This document shows positions 12,170 through 22,699 of a DNA stretch of 64,000 nucleotides, piece by piece (position 1 is the first letter of the stretch; every line of letters begins with the position of its first letter). The notes under the pieces were generated by a model, which worked only from the letters and a program-made list of their open reading frames with translations, did not search any database and was not told where the DNA came from. This stretch comes from Flammula alnicola (lineage: Eukaryota > Basidiomycota > Agaricomycetes > Agaricales > Strophariaceae): contig JADNRV010000127.1 of the NCBI GenBank assembly GCA_015499995.1, forward strand, positions 1 to 64,000, given 5' to 3'. A program made the translations under genes and the position numbers.

Positions 12170-12801
12170 AGTGGGTCTAGTGATGTGCAGGCTCGGCTCA
12201 GAAGCCCTAAGCCGGCCGGGCCAAGCCCAAGCCCTCCAAGCCGTTGCCAGGGCCTGCGAGGGCCTACGGCTCGGGCTTAGGATTTTTCAAGCCTTGAGCC
12301 GCGGCTTCAGGCCGTGGCAGATTTTTTGGGGATACATGCACTTATTTCACTTGAATAGCGTGCTCTGAGTGCTCCAACTGGAGCCCAACATGCAGTTCAA
12401 GTCAAATATTGCATTCAGGAATGTTTCCAGGATGCCGCGCGTTAGATGGGCGTCTGTTCGGATCGGTGCACGTGCTTCATCTGCTTAGTTTAGTACATGG
12501 GAAAAAGCCGCGGCTTAAGCCCGAGCCGGGCCCAAGCCTTGTAAAGCCGTTGGTCACGGCTCGGGCTTGGGATTTTCCGGGCTCTGCTCAGGCCGAGCCG
12601 AGCCGGGCCGGGCCCGCCCATCACTAAGTGGGTCATGTATTCTGTCCATTTTTCGTGTTTGAATGAACTTCAAAAGAGAACAAAGAAGCGCCCACAATCA
12701 TACTTGCACAATACAGATACACACACAGTTGTAGAGAGCGGCAAAAGTATCTACGCATCTGGAAATCTCTTGTTTGATAAAGAGAATAAAGAAGCGCCCA
12801 C
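12066..12801 (+). repeat. Three dispersed copies of AAAGAAGCGCCCACAATC
   Basis: Exact 18-mers occur at 12066-12083 and 12682-12699, and the first 14 bases recur at 12788-12801, all in the same orientation. Each is preceded by a looser purine-rich stretch and a TGTTTGA-like word. The MITE at 12178-12626 sits between copies one and two, so the repeats are host sequence or an older repeat into which the MITE inserted. Confidence 0.7.
12178..12626. mobile_element. Non-autonomous hAT-type MITE, 449 bp, exact 8-bp target duplication
   Basis: The left end reads TAGTGATGTGCAGGCTCGGC; the right end, reverse-complemented, reads TAGTGATGGGCGGGCCCGGC, giving an imperfect terminal inverted repeat beginning TAGTGATG. 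The 8 bases AGTGGGTC occur immediately outside both ends (12170-12177 and 12627-12634), as expected for hAT transposition. The interior is GC-rich near both ends with repeated AAGCC/GGCTCGGGCTT words in both orientations and has no transposase ORF. It would need a hAT transposase encoded elsewhere. Confidence 0.85.
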
Positions 12802-13227
12802 GTAATTCAATTTGAATGTAATTTTTCCAAACCTCCTTGCAAGTGCTGCATGTGTCGGCGACAAGCTTTCAAATCACCGGGCGTATACCAGAAGTGCGCA
12901 CTTTTTCGTTGCTGCTCTAGACCATTTGGAATTGATAAATTTAAAAGACCTTGACGGCATCGATAACGTCGTACAAGGACAATACCGTGAATAGGACAAG
13001 ATTTTCCACCCTAAAAACCACTAATTGACCCGTAGCTACTTAGTTAGTTTTCGACGTCGTGAGGGTGATTCTTGGCGGTTCGTTCACGTACAGAACAAAC
13101 GAACTCCATTTCAAATTGGGCGGAGGTTTCTAACCCCAATTTGAATAAAGCAAGCCAACATATGTGTTGTTGAGTAACGCCGGCCCCCGGGTCTACTTTG
13201 TGGGCGCATGCCTAATAGTAATACTCG

Positions 13228-13234
13228 TATATAA
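13228..13234 (+). promoter_or_regulatory. TATA box candidate for the F-box gene
   Basis: TATATAA lies 84 nt before the ATG at 13318, a usual distance for fungal genes once a short 5' leader is allowed. Confidence 0.4.
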
Positions 13235-13317
13235 CTTGTCCGTGACCGCGTGACCACCAGTCGAACCAGAAAACTTAAACTTAAAGCCCTTGCCATCTCA
13301 CCACAACATCACTGATC

Positions 13318-14223
13318 ATGTCATATCAACATCCTTCTCCTTTTCAAACGCCATCCAATAGTCCAGCAAAGTTTCCAACTGAGCTCGTTCTCCATTGCTT
13401 CTCTTTCTTGGAGCTCAAATCCCTCATCGCATCGCAGGGCGTCTGTCAAGAATGGCGCCGTTTGGTGCCGCTTGCAGAATTAGATCCAGCTCGCCGCCGC
13501 CTCCTCGACCTTTACCACACCGTTATCAACAGTCCGCTCTTCATCAAGATGAATTCCCCTGGTTTCCACTTCACTCCGTTCGATCGACAAGCTTATGTCG
13601 ACTGTCTGTTATCCCAATATCATAAAATCCCACATGAATTCCGATTGTGGATTTTAGAATGGCCCTCGCGCGCCGTCATTGCCTCTCTGTGGCCGGCATT
13701 GCCACTTGAGGATTGCGTGACAGACACTTGTACCAAAAGATCGGGAGCCAACTGGATAGCATTCACTCCCCCCCAGCTATCTGCCGTAATCTATGGCTCG
13801 TTTAGTAGGTTCGAGACCAGAGAACGCGAATTTATTCCAGGCCTTTTGACATGGTCTGTCAATGGCGAGACGACTTGGATAGTTTTCGACGAACGTCCCG
13901 ATCTTTTCGGAAGAGTTTTCTCGCTGTTCGAGGAACCCCATTTCATTGACGTCGGGCTACAGCACCTGATGGAGGAAGAAGGCCCAGACAACGGCGCCGG
14001 TTTGGTATACCCGGACTGGATTACCTACCTTTCAGAATTCTGGGCATGGTTTGAACACTCTCGCAAGATTGACGGAGACCCCAGTCCGTCCTCGGTGCCC
14101 ATCGACACGTCGAAGCTCGCATACAGGTTCACCTATAACTATCGCGAGATTCCAGTGCCTCCATGGATTCGAAGGCACGAAGCCCAATTCCAACCCCATC
14201 TCTTGCGTCGCTTTTATTATTAA
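13318..14223 (+). CDS. F-box protein, 301 aa, single exon
   Basis: After a Pro/Ser-rich N-terminus, residues about 20-52 form an F-box (FPTELVLHCFSFLELKSLIA, then GVCQEWRRLV). A basidiomycete-type continuation follows (ARRRLLDLYHTVINSPLF, then EFRLWILEWPSRAVI). The F-box would bind Skp1 in an SCF ubiquitin ligase. The C-terminal half contains acidic and Trp-rich segments (WIVFDERPDLFG, WITYLSEFWAWFE) that may be the substrate-binding part; a SMI1/KNR4-like fold is possible but not shown. The frame is open throughout without introns. It is a different subfamily from the F-box/LRR genes further right. Confidence 0.85.
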   Translation: MSYQHPSPFQTPSNSPAKFPTELVLHCFSFLELKSLIASQGVCQEWRRLVPLAELDPARRRLLDLYHTVINSPLFIKMNSPGFHFTPFDRQAYVDCLLSQYHKIPHEFRLWILEWPSRAVIASLWPALPLEDCVTDTCTKRSGANWIAFTPPQLSAVIYGSFSRFETREREFIPGLLTWSVNGETTWIVFDERPDLFGRVFSLFEEPHFIDVGLQHLMEEEGPDNGAGLVYPDWITYLSEFWAWFEHSRKIDGDPSPSSVPIDTSKLAYRFTYNYREIPVPPWIRRHEAQFQPHLLRRFYY

Positions 14224-15245
14224 TAGGCAATGGTTATGCGTGTCGGTACGTTTCTACGTTTCACGTCTCACACTAGTACATGGACCTGAGCAGAATGTTT
14301 GACAGAACATGGTACCTACATACGTCGAATTTTTACCTAGGTTGGCCGTATCGTGGAAGATATGTGACAAGACAGTTTAGCGAAATACATTTCAGCTGTG
14401 GACGGGTCGGTACTTAGAAGAACAATAGTAACAAATTCTTCTGGATTATCTGCAAGAAGTTATCCATCGCACATATACACCGAATCCTGAGCTTCTTCCA
14501 CCATTTCAGCAGGTAGTAACAGATCTGTATCCAGTCATCAGTGAACGCTAACGTGAACGAGCCGTGAAATAGAGGAACGCAACTGACCGCGAAGTGGGGG
14601 CTAGCTATTTTTTTCGTTGGCATCCAGGGAAACGAGTCTCAATGAAAAGTAAATGCAGTGATGCAGTGGTTCTGTCGTCGGGAGGCGCAGAGAGGGCAGT
14701 GAATGCGAAGGGTATGGTTTGCTTCCAGGTTCGCTAGTGCTGGTAATGAAATCTGAAATCGCTCCGATTGCTCACGATCAAGCTGAATGAGACTATTTTG
14801 AGCCGCGGCCAGACGAGATCCTTTGTTGTGGGAGAAGTTTAGAGATTCCTTTCGTCGAAGGCGCTTGGAAACCAGAGAATGCCGGTGTCTTTCAATGAAG
14901 CAGGTATGATCGAGACAGACAGACAATGCAACATCGTTAATTGTGGTATGATTCGGGGGCCCTCGCGTTGCGCAGACGCCATCTGGCTGGAAAGAGTGTC
15001 ATCTTAAGACTTTGTAGCAGTCGCCAGTCTTGCAATATTTACTATTATGCGTGCCTAAAGGTGTTGCCCTATAAATTGAGTTGTTTTGAAATGCCAGAGG
15101 ACACAGGTATACTTACCCAGGTAGAGCGAATAGAGCTTCGCAAGCCGGTCCGAATCTGACCTGGGGGTCAAGGCAGCCAAGTGCAGTCCAAAAAGCATAT
15201 TGAAGAACACTGAACGCTGGAGCACAATCATCTTGAGATGGAACG
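14224..15245. other. Intergenic, no supported gene
   Basis: About 1 kb between the F-box gene and the F-box/LRR relic. A minus-strand ORF at 14639-14926 (95 aa, with a CPLCASRRQNHC stretch) is the only one with non-random look, but no exon partner or motif secures it. Confidence 0.4.
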
Positions 15246-15804
15246 GGTGCGCGGCAATACTATCGTTTACTCACTGGTAACCATATCCTGGTGTGGCAGG
15301 GACAGCCGCCAAAGAGTCTCAGAGTGGTTATCGAAGTCCAAATTCGAGGCGTAGAGAATGCAATTTCTCGCCATGCTTTGCAAACGGCCGCGAGAAGTAG
15401 AGGAGCATATTTTTTGGTTGGCCACGAATCATCCACTAGAAAGTAAATATGCGAGAGGCAATCTCTACAGGAAGATAATGAGTAAAGGGGTCGTGCTGAA
15501 GGTTGATTTGCGTTGTCAACAAACATTGCCGTTCGTATTGGAGAACTATTGTTCGTCTAGGTCTTTGATTTTCAGGCAAACTGAGCACGGGTTTCCATCT
15601 AAACGAGCACAGCGGACTGGATCGAATGCTTGCTGAACTTCGGGGGTCGAGGCCGCACATCCAATACAAAATTGGGATGTCATTCTTCCAGCCGGAGGAT
15701 TCCACATCACCGTGACTGCGACACGGCGACACTTTGTTAGACTGAGAAAATGTTTCCGCGTCAAATCTCCCAAACCATAATTTAATGGTCACCCAGGTAC
15801 TCAC
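15246..15804 (-). pseudogene. Truncated duplicate of the neighbouring F-box/LRR gene
   Basis: Sequence from about 15317 to 15990 matches the 5' part of the intact gene (about 17589-18225) in the same orientation. Shared segments include CxxCAAST...EVQQAFDPVRC, INLQHDPFT...LPVEIAS and LLLAAVCKAW. A one-base loss after the DLDEQ codons shifts the frame, a stop follows IFTF, and all of the LRR part is missing. A segment of about 50 nt near 15695-15745 is present here but absent from the intact copy, so the copies also differ by an indel near the start. It is a 5'-fragment duplicate and cannot encode a working adaptor. Confidence 0.8.
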
Positions 15805-16287
15805 GAATTATGGCCTTCGCGAGGATAATGAGCTAGGCCAATGAATTAAACCCTAGTATGTCGAGTTGTCGAGGTAGCAACCGTGACTGACAAAAAGTGA
15901 AAAAGAGTGGCTGTGCAGCATGGCTAATTCGTTTGAACTTTAAATGATCCCAGAACTTGGACGTTACAAATTTTCAGGATTCTGTAGATAATCGCGGGTG
16001 TATGATTGTAAAATTATTTAGATATTCTCTTGTGCTTTTTGGAAGTTGGACTTAAACGAACCTTTCACGTATAGAATAATGTAAATTACCAAAATCGAAT
16101 GAAAGGCAGATCAAAGGAGACCAACCAGCAAAGTGGAAAACAAATTTTCAATTCATCAGTAAAGAAGAACATGGGCAGTACCTCGTAGTGAATGCGACGG
16201 AATTAAGGAGAAGGAAGGCGTTAAGGAGCTTTGAATTTGAATGAGGAAAAGTATGCAAAACTTAGAAAGGATGCGTTCAGATGAAGC

Positions 16288-17964
16288 TCAAAGCCAGAGT
16301 TGCTCTCGCACTAAGCCATGAAATTCTAGAGAAGACTCGACCAGGTCGACACTCCTCAATACGTCCTTGATGTCCAAGAAGGCGGTTTTCTGGAAGTTGA
16401 CAAAGACAGAAAGAGCATTTTTATCGATGTACTCTTGTGGATCTGTCTTTGTTCGCAGGAGGTCGATTTTGCAGTAGTCCAGTGGCCGTCGAGTGCGATT
16501 TCGACCTAAAACGGGGGGAGATATTTCTTCGAACCTGCCTGCGACAGCATTCTGAGAGCAAATTCGGGTAGTGCTTTCAGGTCCTTCGAAAAGGTCCGTC
16601 AAACGTTGCCAGGAGAATGATGGACGTCCTCTGAATCGTAGAGACTCGAGGCGAGGAAGGAACATGTCTTGAGGTGTACTGTCCTGCATTGATACCGCAG
16701 CAAAGCGGTTAAGGAAGAAGTCCGTCATCATCCCTCTGTCTCCGCTAGTACTAATCGATAGTTCTAGCGATAGGTCGGTGATAGTAGGCAAGCTCTCTAA
16801 GAGCTCAATAAGGTCGCTTTCAGCTGGAATAACACCTGACGGGTCAATCCGTATGGAAAGGCGAGTTATGCGACTTTGCGAACGATTAAACAGTGAGATA
16901 AGACTGTCCATCGGGAGTGTTTGGTGGCAGGATTTAGAAATATACTTGAAGGATAGTAGAGATGGGAGCTCTAGTCGATCAAAGAGGATCGACAAGCTAG
17001 GACCGAAAGAGTGTGGGGAAAGTTCCAAGTGTTCCAGCGAGCTGTGTATCAAAGGTGTGTTTGGCAATTCGAAATCGTCTACGCTGTTAAGGATTCTCGA
17101 GAGGTTGCATTGAACCAATCGGGGAGCGCGGTATAGCAGTTCCAAGGTCTCGTCGAGGGTGATGTCATCGTCGACCTCGAGCGATGTGAGGTTATCCAGG
17201 CCCAGGAAGATCATTTTGAGGTAAAGGACCGAGTATCTTAGCCTTTTCAATGATGGCGTAATGTCCAATCGGAATTCCATTGATTCATCAGGATCTTCGA
17301 AGTTCTCTTCGCTAGGAGTTAAATGGAGAGATTCGAGGAGCGGGGCGTGCCGGAGACCACTAAGGAAACTGCGATAAGTCATGGCTGGGATGAATAGGTT
17401 AAGTTGCTGCCAGCGAGGAGCGTAGGTTCTAAGAAGCTTGAATAGAGGCTTCATGCATCGACCTGGCTCGTTTGTGCCTTCGTTCACGGGGATATCGAGA
17501 GTAATGCATAAAGGAAGCTTTCCGGAACGGCCCAGCCACTGCGTCACTAGCTCCACTTGCAGCGGTATATTCTGATTATAATTGAGGTCGATGGTTATCG
17601 ATGTCCAAATTCGAGGCGTGCAGAATGCAATTGCTCGCCATGCTTTGCAAACGGCTGCAAGAAGTAGGGGCGCACATGCGTCGGTTGGCAATGAAGCTTC
17701 CACATAGATAGTAAAGATGTGCGAGGCAATTTCTACAGGAAGATGACGGGTGAAGGGGTCGTGTTGAAGGTTGATTTGCGTTTTCAGCGTTTTCAACAAG
17801 CATTGCCGTTTGTGTTGGAGACGGACTATCTGTTCGTCTAGGTCTTGGATTTTTACGCAAGCTGAGCACGGGTTTCCGTATAAACGAGTACAGCGGACTG
17901 GATCAAATGCTTGCTGAACTTCGTGGGTCGAGGCTGCGCATCCAACACAAAGTTGGGATGACAT
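16288..17964 (-). CDS. F-box/LRR protein, 558 aa
   Basis: The frame is open from 18036, but I choose the Met at 17964 (MSSQLCVGCAAST) because the duplicate at 15.6 kb keeps the equivalent MTSQFCIGCAAST while the sequence before it differs by an indel. A short Cys-containing N-terminus and a helical segment (KIQDLDEQIVRLQHKRQCLL) lead into the F-box (LPVEIASHIFTIYVEA, then LLLAAVCKAWRAIAFCTP). Irregular leucine-rich repeats fill the rest (for example LPSLLSFKYISKS, LPTITDLSLEL). Expected role: SCF ubiquitin-ligase adaptor; the substrate is unknown. Multi-copy expansion of this subfamily is usual in mushrooms. Confidence 0.8.
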   Translation of the reverse strand: MSSQLCVGCAASTHEVQQAFDPVRCTRLYGNPCSACVKIQDLDEQIVRLQHKRQCLLKTLKTQINLQHDPFTRHLPVEIASHIFTIYVEASLPTDACAPLLLAAVCKAWRAIAFCTPRIWTSITIDLNYNQNIPLQVELVTQWLGRSGKLPLCITLDIPVNEGTNEPGRCMKPLFKLLRTYAPRWQQLNLFIPAMTYRSFLSGLRHAPLLESLHLTPSEENFEDPDESMEFRLDITPSLKRLRYSVLYLKMIFLGLDNLTSLEVDDDITLDETLELLYRAPRLVQCNLSRILNSVDDFELPNTPLIHSSLEHLELSPHSFGPSLSILFDRLELPSLLSFKYISKSCHQTLPMDSLISLFNRSQSRITRLSIRIDPSGVIPAESDLIELLESLPTITDLSLELSISTSGDRGMMTDFFLNRFAAVSMQDSTPQDMFLPRLESLRFRGRPSFSWQRLTDLFEGPESTTRICSQNAVAGRFEEISPPVLGRNRTRRPLDYCKIDLLRTKTDPQEYIDKNALSVFVNFQKTAFLDIKDVLRSVDLVESSLEFHGLVREQLWL

Positions 17965-18239
17965 TCTTCCAGCCCGAGAAAATGTTTCCGCGTCAAATCT
18001 CCCAAACCATAATTTAATGGTCACCCAGGTACTCACGAATTATGGCCTTCGCGAGGATAACGAGCTATGGGTCAATGAATTAAGCCCTCGTATGTCGAGT
18101 CGTCGAGGTAGCAACCGTGACTGACAAAAAAGTTGGAGATCCGTCCCTGAAAAAGAGTGGCTGTGCAGCATGAATGATCTCAGAACAGTTGGACGTTACA
18201 ATTTTTCAGGATTCTGTAGATAATCACGACATAGATATA

Positions 18240-18839
18240 CAGTTGTCTCCCTCATAACCCATACCTCTCGGTGGACAGGCCAGGCTATGGGTTATCAGGG
18301 GTTATGGCCCTACAGAGGTAGGCTAAAAATAGATTCGAAAAACCATAGAAAAAATACTGGACGATGGATAACGGATTCATGCTGAAATATGCTGTGGACA
18401 GTAATGTAGATGTTGTGAATCAAAACCGCTGAAAAAGTTCAGTTAGACCCCAATTAGACCCAATGAAAATAGTCTCGTGGTCATAAGAGTCGTGTGAACA
18501 CTGAAAATCATGCCATGGCTATGTTTTGGGGCGAAAATGACAATTTTGCTGGTCAAAAGGCTCAACAAGGCTACTTTTGAGCTGTTCAAGTGGCGCATCG
18601 TGGTGATGGACGACTGATAAACTAATTATTTGACCCTGAAGTTATGATATTCTACCTGATATAGTAGCTTAAACCTATGGGTTTTGCTTGCTAGGGGGTA
18701 AGCTTACGGGTTATGGGTTATTGCGGACCTATGGGTTATGATGTGCAAATCCCCGCCCACCGACTTGGTGGACTGAAAAAGCCATGGGATTTAAGGGGTT
18801 ATGGGTTACCTAAGGCATGGGTTATGAGGGAGACAACTG
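18240..18839. mobile_element. TA-flanked MITE, 600 bp, copy 1 (Tc1/mariner-pogo type)
   Basis: The left end CAGTTGTCTCCCTCATAACC is matched by a perfect inverted copy at the right end, with the match extending through CCAT. TA dinucleotides lie directly outside both ends (18238-18239, 18840-18841). The word ATGGGTTATG and its inverse recur near both ends. No transposase frame is present. A second copy lies at 37680-38278 and shares interior blocks such as AATCCCCGCCCACCGACTTG. It sits between the 5' flank of the F-box/LRR gene and the lipoxygenase stop codon, 89 bp from the latter, so it may supply lipoxygenase 3' sequence. Confidence 0.85.
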
Positions 18840-18927
18840 TAACTCGTATTACATGTGTTATTTTTGAGAAAGGTACACCACAAGACTCACAAAGTTACAT
18901 ACAGAAATTGAAAGAACGAAAGAAAAT

Positions 18928-20976
18928 TTAGATGATAATGGCCTTGGCAGTGGAATCGGGATACAAAACATCATATTCCTTTGTCTGGTCGTCCAACTCG
19001 CCGCTGATCTTTGTGAGCTGGGCGGTAAGATCGACGAGATCTGTCTGCAGGATTTTCCCAGCACTCGCAACAATGGGGTCCGAGTCAGCTGCCGCCTGCT
19101 TCGCGAAAGTGGGAAGACTCATGGACTCCTCGACATCAGGGCTCAGCAAGTATGGAACCTGCGCCATAAGCAGCCAGTCCTGGTCCTGACCCGCCTTGAC
19201 AGGCAGCGCATTAAGGATATCTGCCTCGCCGAAGTGGTTGAGGGCCTCCAATGTGGTCGGCAGCGGGGCGTAGAGTGCGGATGGCTTGTTGGGCACGAAG
19301 GTCATGTAGTACTGTTGGAGGTAGTTAACGGCAGTGTGCTGCGGGGAGGCGATGTGGATGCACATGGTGACCACGTCAATGAGGCCGTCAAGAGTCGTTA
19401 CTGTTGGGAAGGTTGACATCTTGGCGCCCGTCGACGACTGCATCTCCTTGCAGAAATCGCCAACCCAGGAGTCAGTCGCGACCTGGGCATCGCCACCTGG
19501 ATAGTTCTTAACCAGGACATTGGAAACAAATTTGCGGAGGGTGGCCCACACGCGGATAATGTCGCGCCCATATCCGTAATTGTGGTACTTGGGGTTGCTG
19601 TCCAGTTCCGCAAGGGGGAAGCCACGGCTGTCAAGGTCGTTGGGGATATACAGCCCCGTCCAGTCAAAGGTCGTGTACTCGTGATTGACGAGCGTGACTA
19701 TCTGAGACTCAGTGAAGGCAGAAAGTGGCATGACGACCTTGGGCACGAGAACCGAGCGCGCAAGCGAGTTGATTGAAAGAGTGGTGGTCCAATGTTCTTT
19801 GAGGAGTTTGTAAACGGGATGGTCGGATGGGAATGTGCGCTGGGCGGCAACTACGACCGTCTCCTCGACGAAATGCGCATGGGTAAGATGGACGGTCACC
19901 TCATGGCGCGTCCAGTCGGATATCTGCACGCACATCTTTGCGTAGCGCCATGGCCAGTCATTTTTCTCGCTGTCAGTCGGATCGGTTGGCAGCACGCGAC
20001 GATTGAAGATAGTGACGGATGCAGCCAGGCTGCCCTTCCAGTCGAGGATGACGGCCAACGGATGGAGCTGACCGGAAGGAGGAAGATAAAACAGTGCAAC
20101 CGAGGCACAGCCATAGTGTACTGCACCACCCGCCGGGATCGACGTGATGTCTTCAGTGGGGGTGAGGCCCGCGGCAGCGCGGAAGTAGCTGTAGTCCTGG
20201 ACATAAAACGAATTTGCGGGTGCAGAGCTGAAGAGGTTCAAAACGGCCTGGTTGCCCTGGGCTGCTTGCGTGAAGAGTTTAATCCAATCGGCGCTCGCGA
20301 GTGTGAGGGTAGTAGGATTAGTGCCAGTGAACTGTTGCTGGGCAAAAACGGCATCGGTGTACCAATCGTCGCGAAGACCGACATTGGCCGGCGTGAACAT
20401 GTTGTCGGGCTGGAACCACCAGTGGTCACTTGCTTCGGAGTGGAGGGTTCGGTTTCTGTCTTCAAGAGCCTGCATGCTATCAGCGCCATCTGGCCCAAGT
20501 TTCTCGACGCCGTTGATATCGAGATAGTAGGCATGGAACATCAACACAATCGTGTCGTATAAACGCGTGAAATTGAATATGTTCGCGTTTTGATCAGCCC
20601 AGGGAATCGTTTGAAGGTGAGGAGGGAAAGTATCATCGTCTTGGAAAATATAGAGCTTTTGCCTGTCAGGCAGAGGCAAATCGTTTTCTTCCTCTGAAGA
20701 CTGGAACCCTGAGATATCAAAGAACCAGTCAAGGCTAATTTGCGGAGGTCAGTGAGTGGGTCGCCACCGATATAAAGACGCAACTTACGTTCTTTTCGCT
20801 TCTTGGAAACTGGATACAGTGCTTTTGATTGCGTCTTGGTAGGTAGAAGGCAACGGCCGTCCTTGAATGTATGGTAGGAGCTGCCGTTTTCGCATAAGAG
20901 GAAGAGAGGGGTGCGGGTTGATGATATGGATAGACATGATGGATAAATCGTTGGGGTGGATACTGGTGTCTTGCAA
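18928..20976 (-). CDS. Lipoxygenase, 664 aa, 2 exons
   Basis: Exons 20976-20789 and 20734-18928 join in frame across a 54-nt intron (GTAAGT donor, TTAG acceptor). The enzyme would oxygenate polyunsaturated fatty acids such as linoleate to hydroperoxides, a route to mushroom oxylipins and C8 volatiles. Predicted iron ligands are all visible: His345 and His350 in HLTHAHFVEE (HxxxxH), His529 and Asn533 in HTAVN, and the C-terminal Ile664. Flanking family blocks are HPVYKLLKEHW and INSLARSVL. No signal peptide is evident. The length fits fungal LOX (about 640-670 aa). A second in-frame Met at 20937 is a possible start. Family assignment is firm; the positional specificity of oxygenation cannot be read. 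Confidence 0.93.
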
Positions 20977-22699
20977 GACACCTATCGAATTGCAACTCCC
21001 ATTTTATAGAAGAATCACTTCTGGTCAACTGGCATGTGTCGTATTGGATGCGGGTCGCGTCTATCGGAAACTTGGAGGACCGCCACAGGGATTGGGCGCG
21101 AATAGACTTCCAGTCGAACGGAACAACCGGAAATAAACCAACCCCGGAGACTGCATAACGTCCAGTTCCCTGACATTCAAAAGATCTGATTGTGCCGCTC
21201 TTCAAGGCAAGGGCGGTGTAGAATGAAGATGAAGAAAGGAAGTTCGACAGGGACAGCAGAATCCAGTGACTGTACGAGTGCACATGAGCTGTTCCTTGGC
21301 TCCATTCCTGCGCCGATCGATTCGAATAAGCCACCTGCGTATTGTCAAATGGCATTCGCCTCTAGAATTCGTCCGACACTCACGAGCGGGTCTATGACGG
21401 GACGGGGGCTGTTGATATTCTGATTCAATCCGATTCCTATCATTAACAATTCATGTCAGGACTTGTCCAACGGCGTGTTGCCCATCTTCGGTATCAGCGG
21501 AGACCTAGGACGAAATCAGAACGTTGACAACCCGTTGACTCCGGAGTGCAAGTGGGTCTGGCGGAGGATCAGATATCAAGCCACAGCATAAAAGGACCAG
21601 AGGTGATACTCACCATGTTTGACGTACAAGGGAGATTGGGCGCGATAAGCCACTGGAGTCGCAGTTAGTAGTTGACCGTGACGTTAAAAATGAAACGTTG
21701 GTACAGAATCATAATGGCTTGGCATTAGCAAAAACACAAGAGCACGTGACGGTTCCGGCGCTAATTCGCAAATGATTCCTTCTGGATTCCTTTCTCCAAG
21801 TTACATGGCGATTTTGTTCTATTTTTGGCTCTAGCTTTGACAGACACGAATGCCGGAAATAAAGCAAAATAGACCGGGTGAGGTAATAGCTGATGGACTC
21901 CGAAACTGTGAAGGCTGCCGACTCACCTTTATTTCTGCACCGTCGAGTCGCCAACAGTTTGCGTCTTCTAGGGAGCTTCCTAAAGTCCTCAGAACTACCG
22001 CCCTCACATGCACCTGTTTGTTACTGAGACGATTTTTCTCTCTACGTTCCGACACTGTCACCGCTTTTACTGTCATGGTCTATTGTCGCTTTCAGGGCTC
22101 ATGAAGGTTGCAAAATTACTCGGCCTGGTTTCTCTGCCGGGAATCTCTCACTCAGGCTGTAGTGCCTTCCGTAAAAAGAAGAAGATCCCTGCAGCGTAGA
22201 GCATGTTCGCCAGATTCTAGGCCACTTCAATGAAGAACGTCTCGTCGCTTGGAGTAATGATTATTCCTTGACGTCCGACTGGGAAGGCAAGCGTATTTAA
22301 TATCGATAAATGAAGACATGTGTACCGTAAAGATAATTGCAAATGGTGCCGGAAGTTGACCTCTGATTCTATGTAGAAACATCCCAAACAATAAGTACTT
22401 GGACAGTAAGAGATGTCGATGGCCTCTCACTGTGTATGTTGATAGATTGGTGGGCGAAGGATCCGAAGCTAAGTAACTGGCCGCATGCATTAACGTTAAC
22501 ATCACTGGTTAGGAAGAAAACAAAGCGGATGACATCAGGCCTACATGTACTGGGCTAGTAGGCTACTCATTCGTTTAGTTAGTTTTCTTTTCGGCGCGCC
22601 CGCGAAATATTTTTTCTCCTCTAGAATAATACATACAGAACCCGCAACAAAGAACTTCGAGGAGACTTAACCAGCTACAATTCAAGCGTCGATGACGAT
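20977..22699. other. 1.7-kb intergenic region upstream of lipoxygenase
   Basis: No convincing gene. A TATAAAA box on the minus strand (21002-21008) lies about 26 nt before the first lipoxygenase ATG. This is close, so either the transcript leader is very short or the Met at 20937 is used. The remainder has short ORFs only. Confidence 0.4.

Noticed and set aside
14639..14926. 95-codon minus-strand ORF with CPLCASRRQNHC
   Set aside because: The Cys spacing does not complete any zinc finger and no neighbouring exon joins; left as intergenic.
19792..20562. 256-codon plus-strand ORF opposite lipoxygenase
   Set aside because: Antisense shadow of a clear lipoxygenase exon; no motif of its own.
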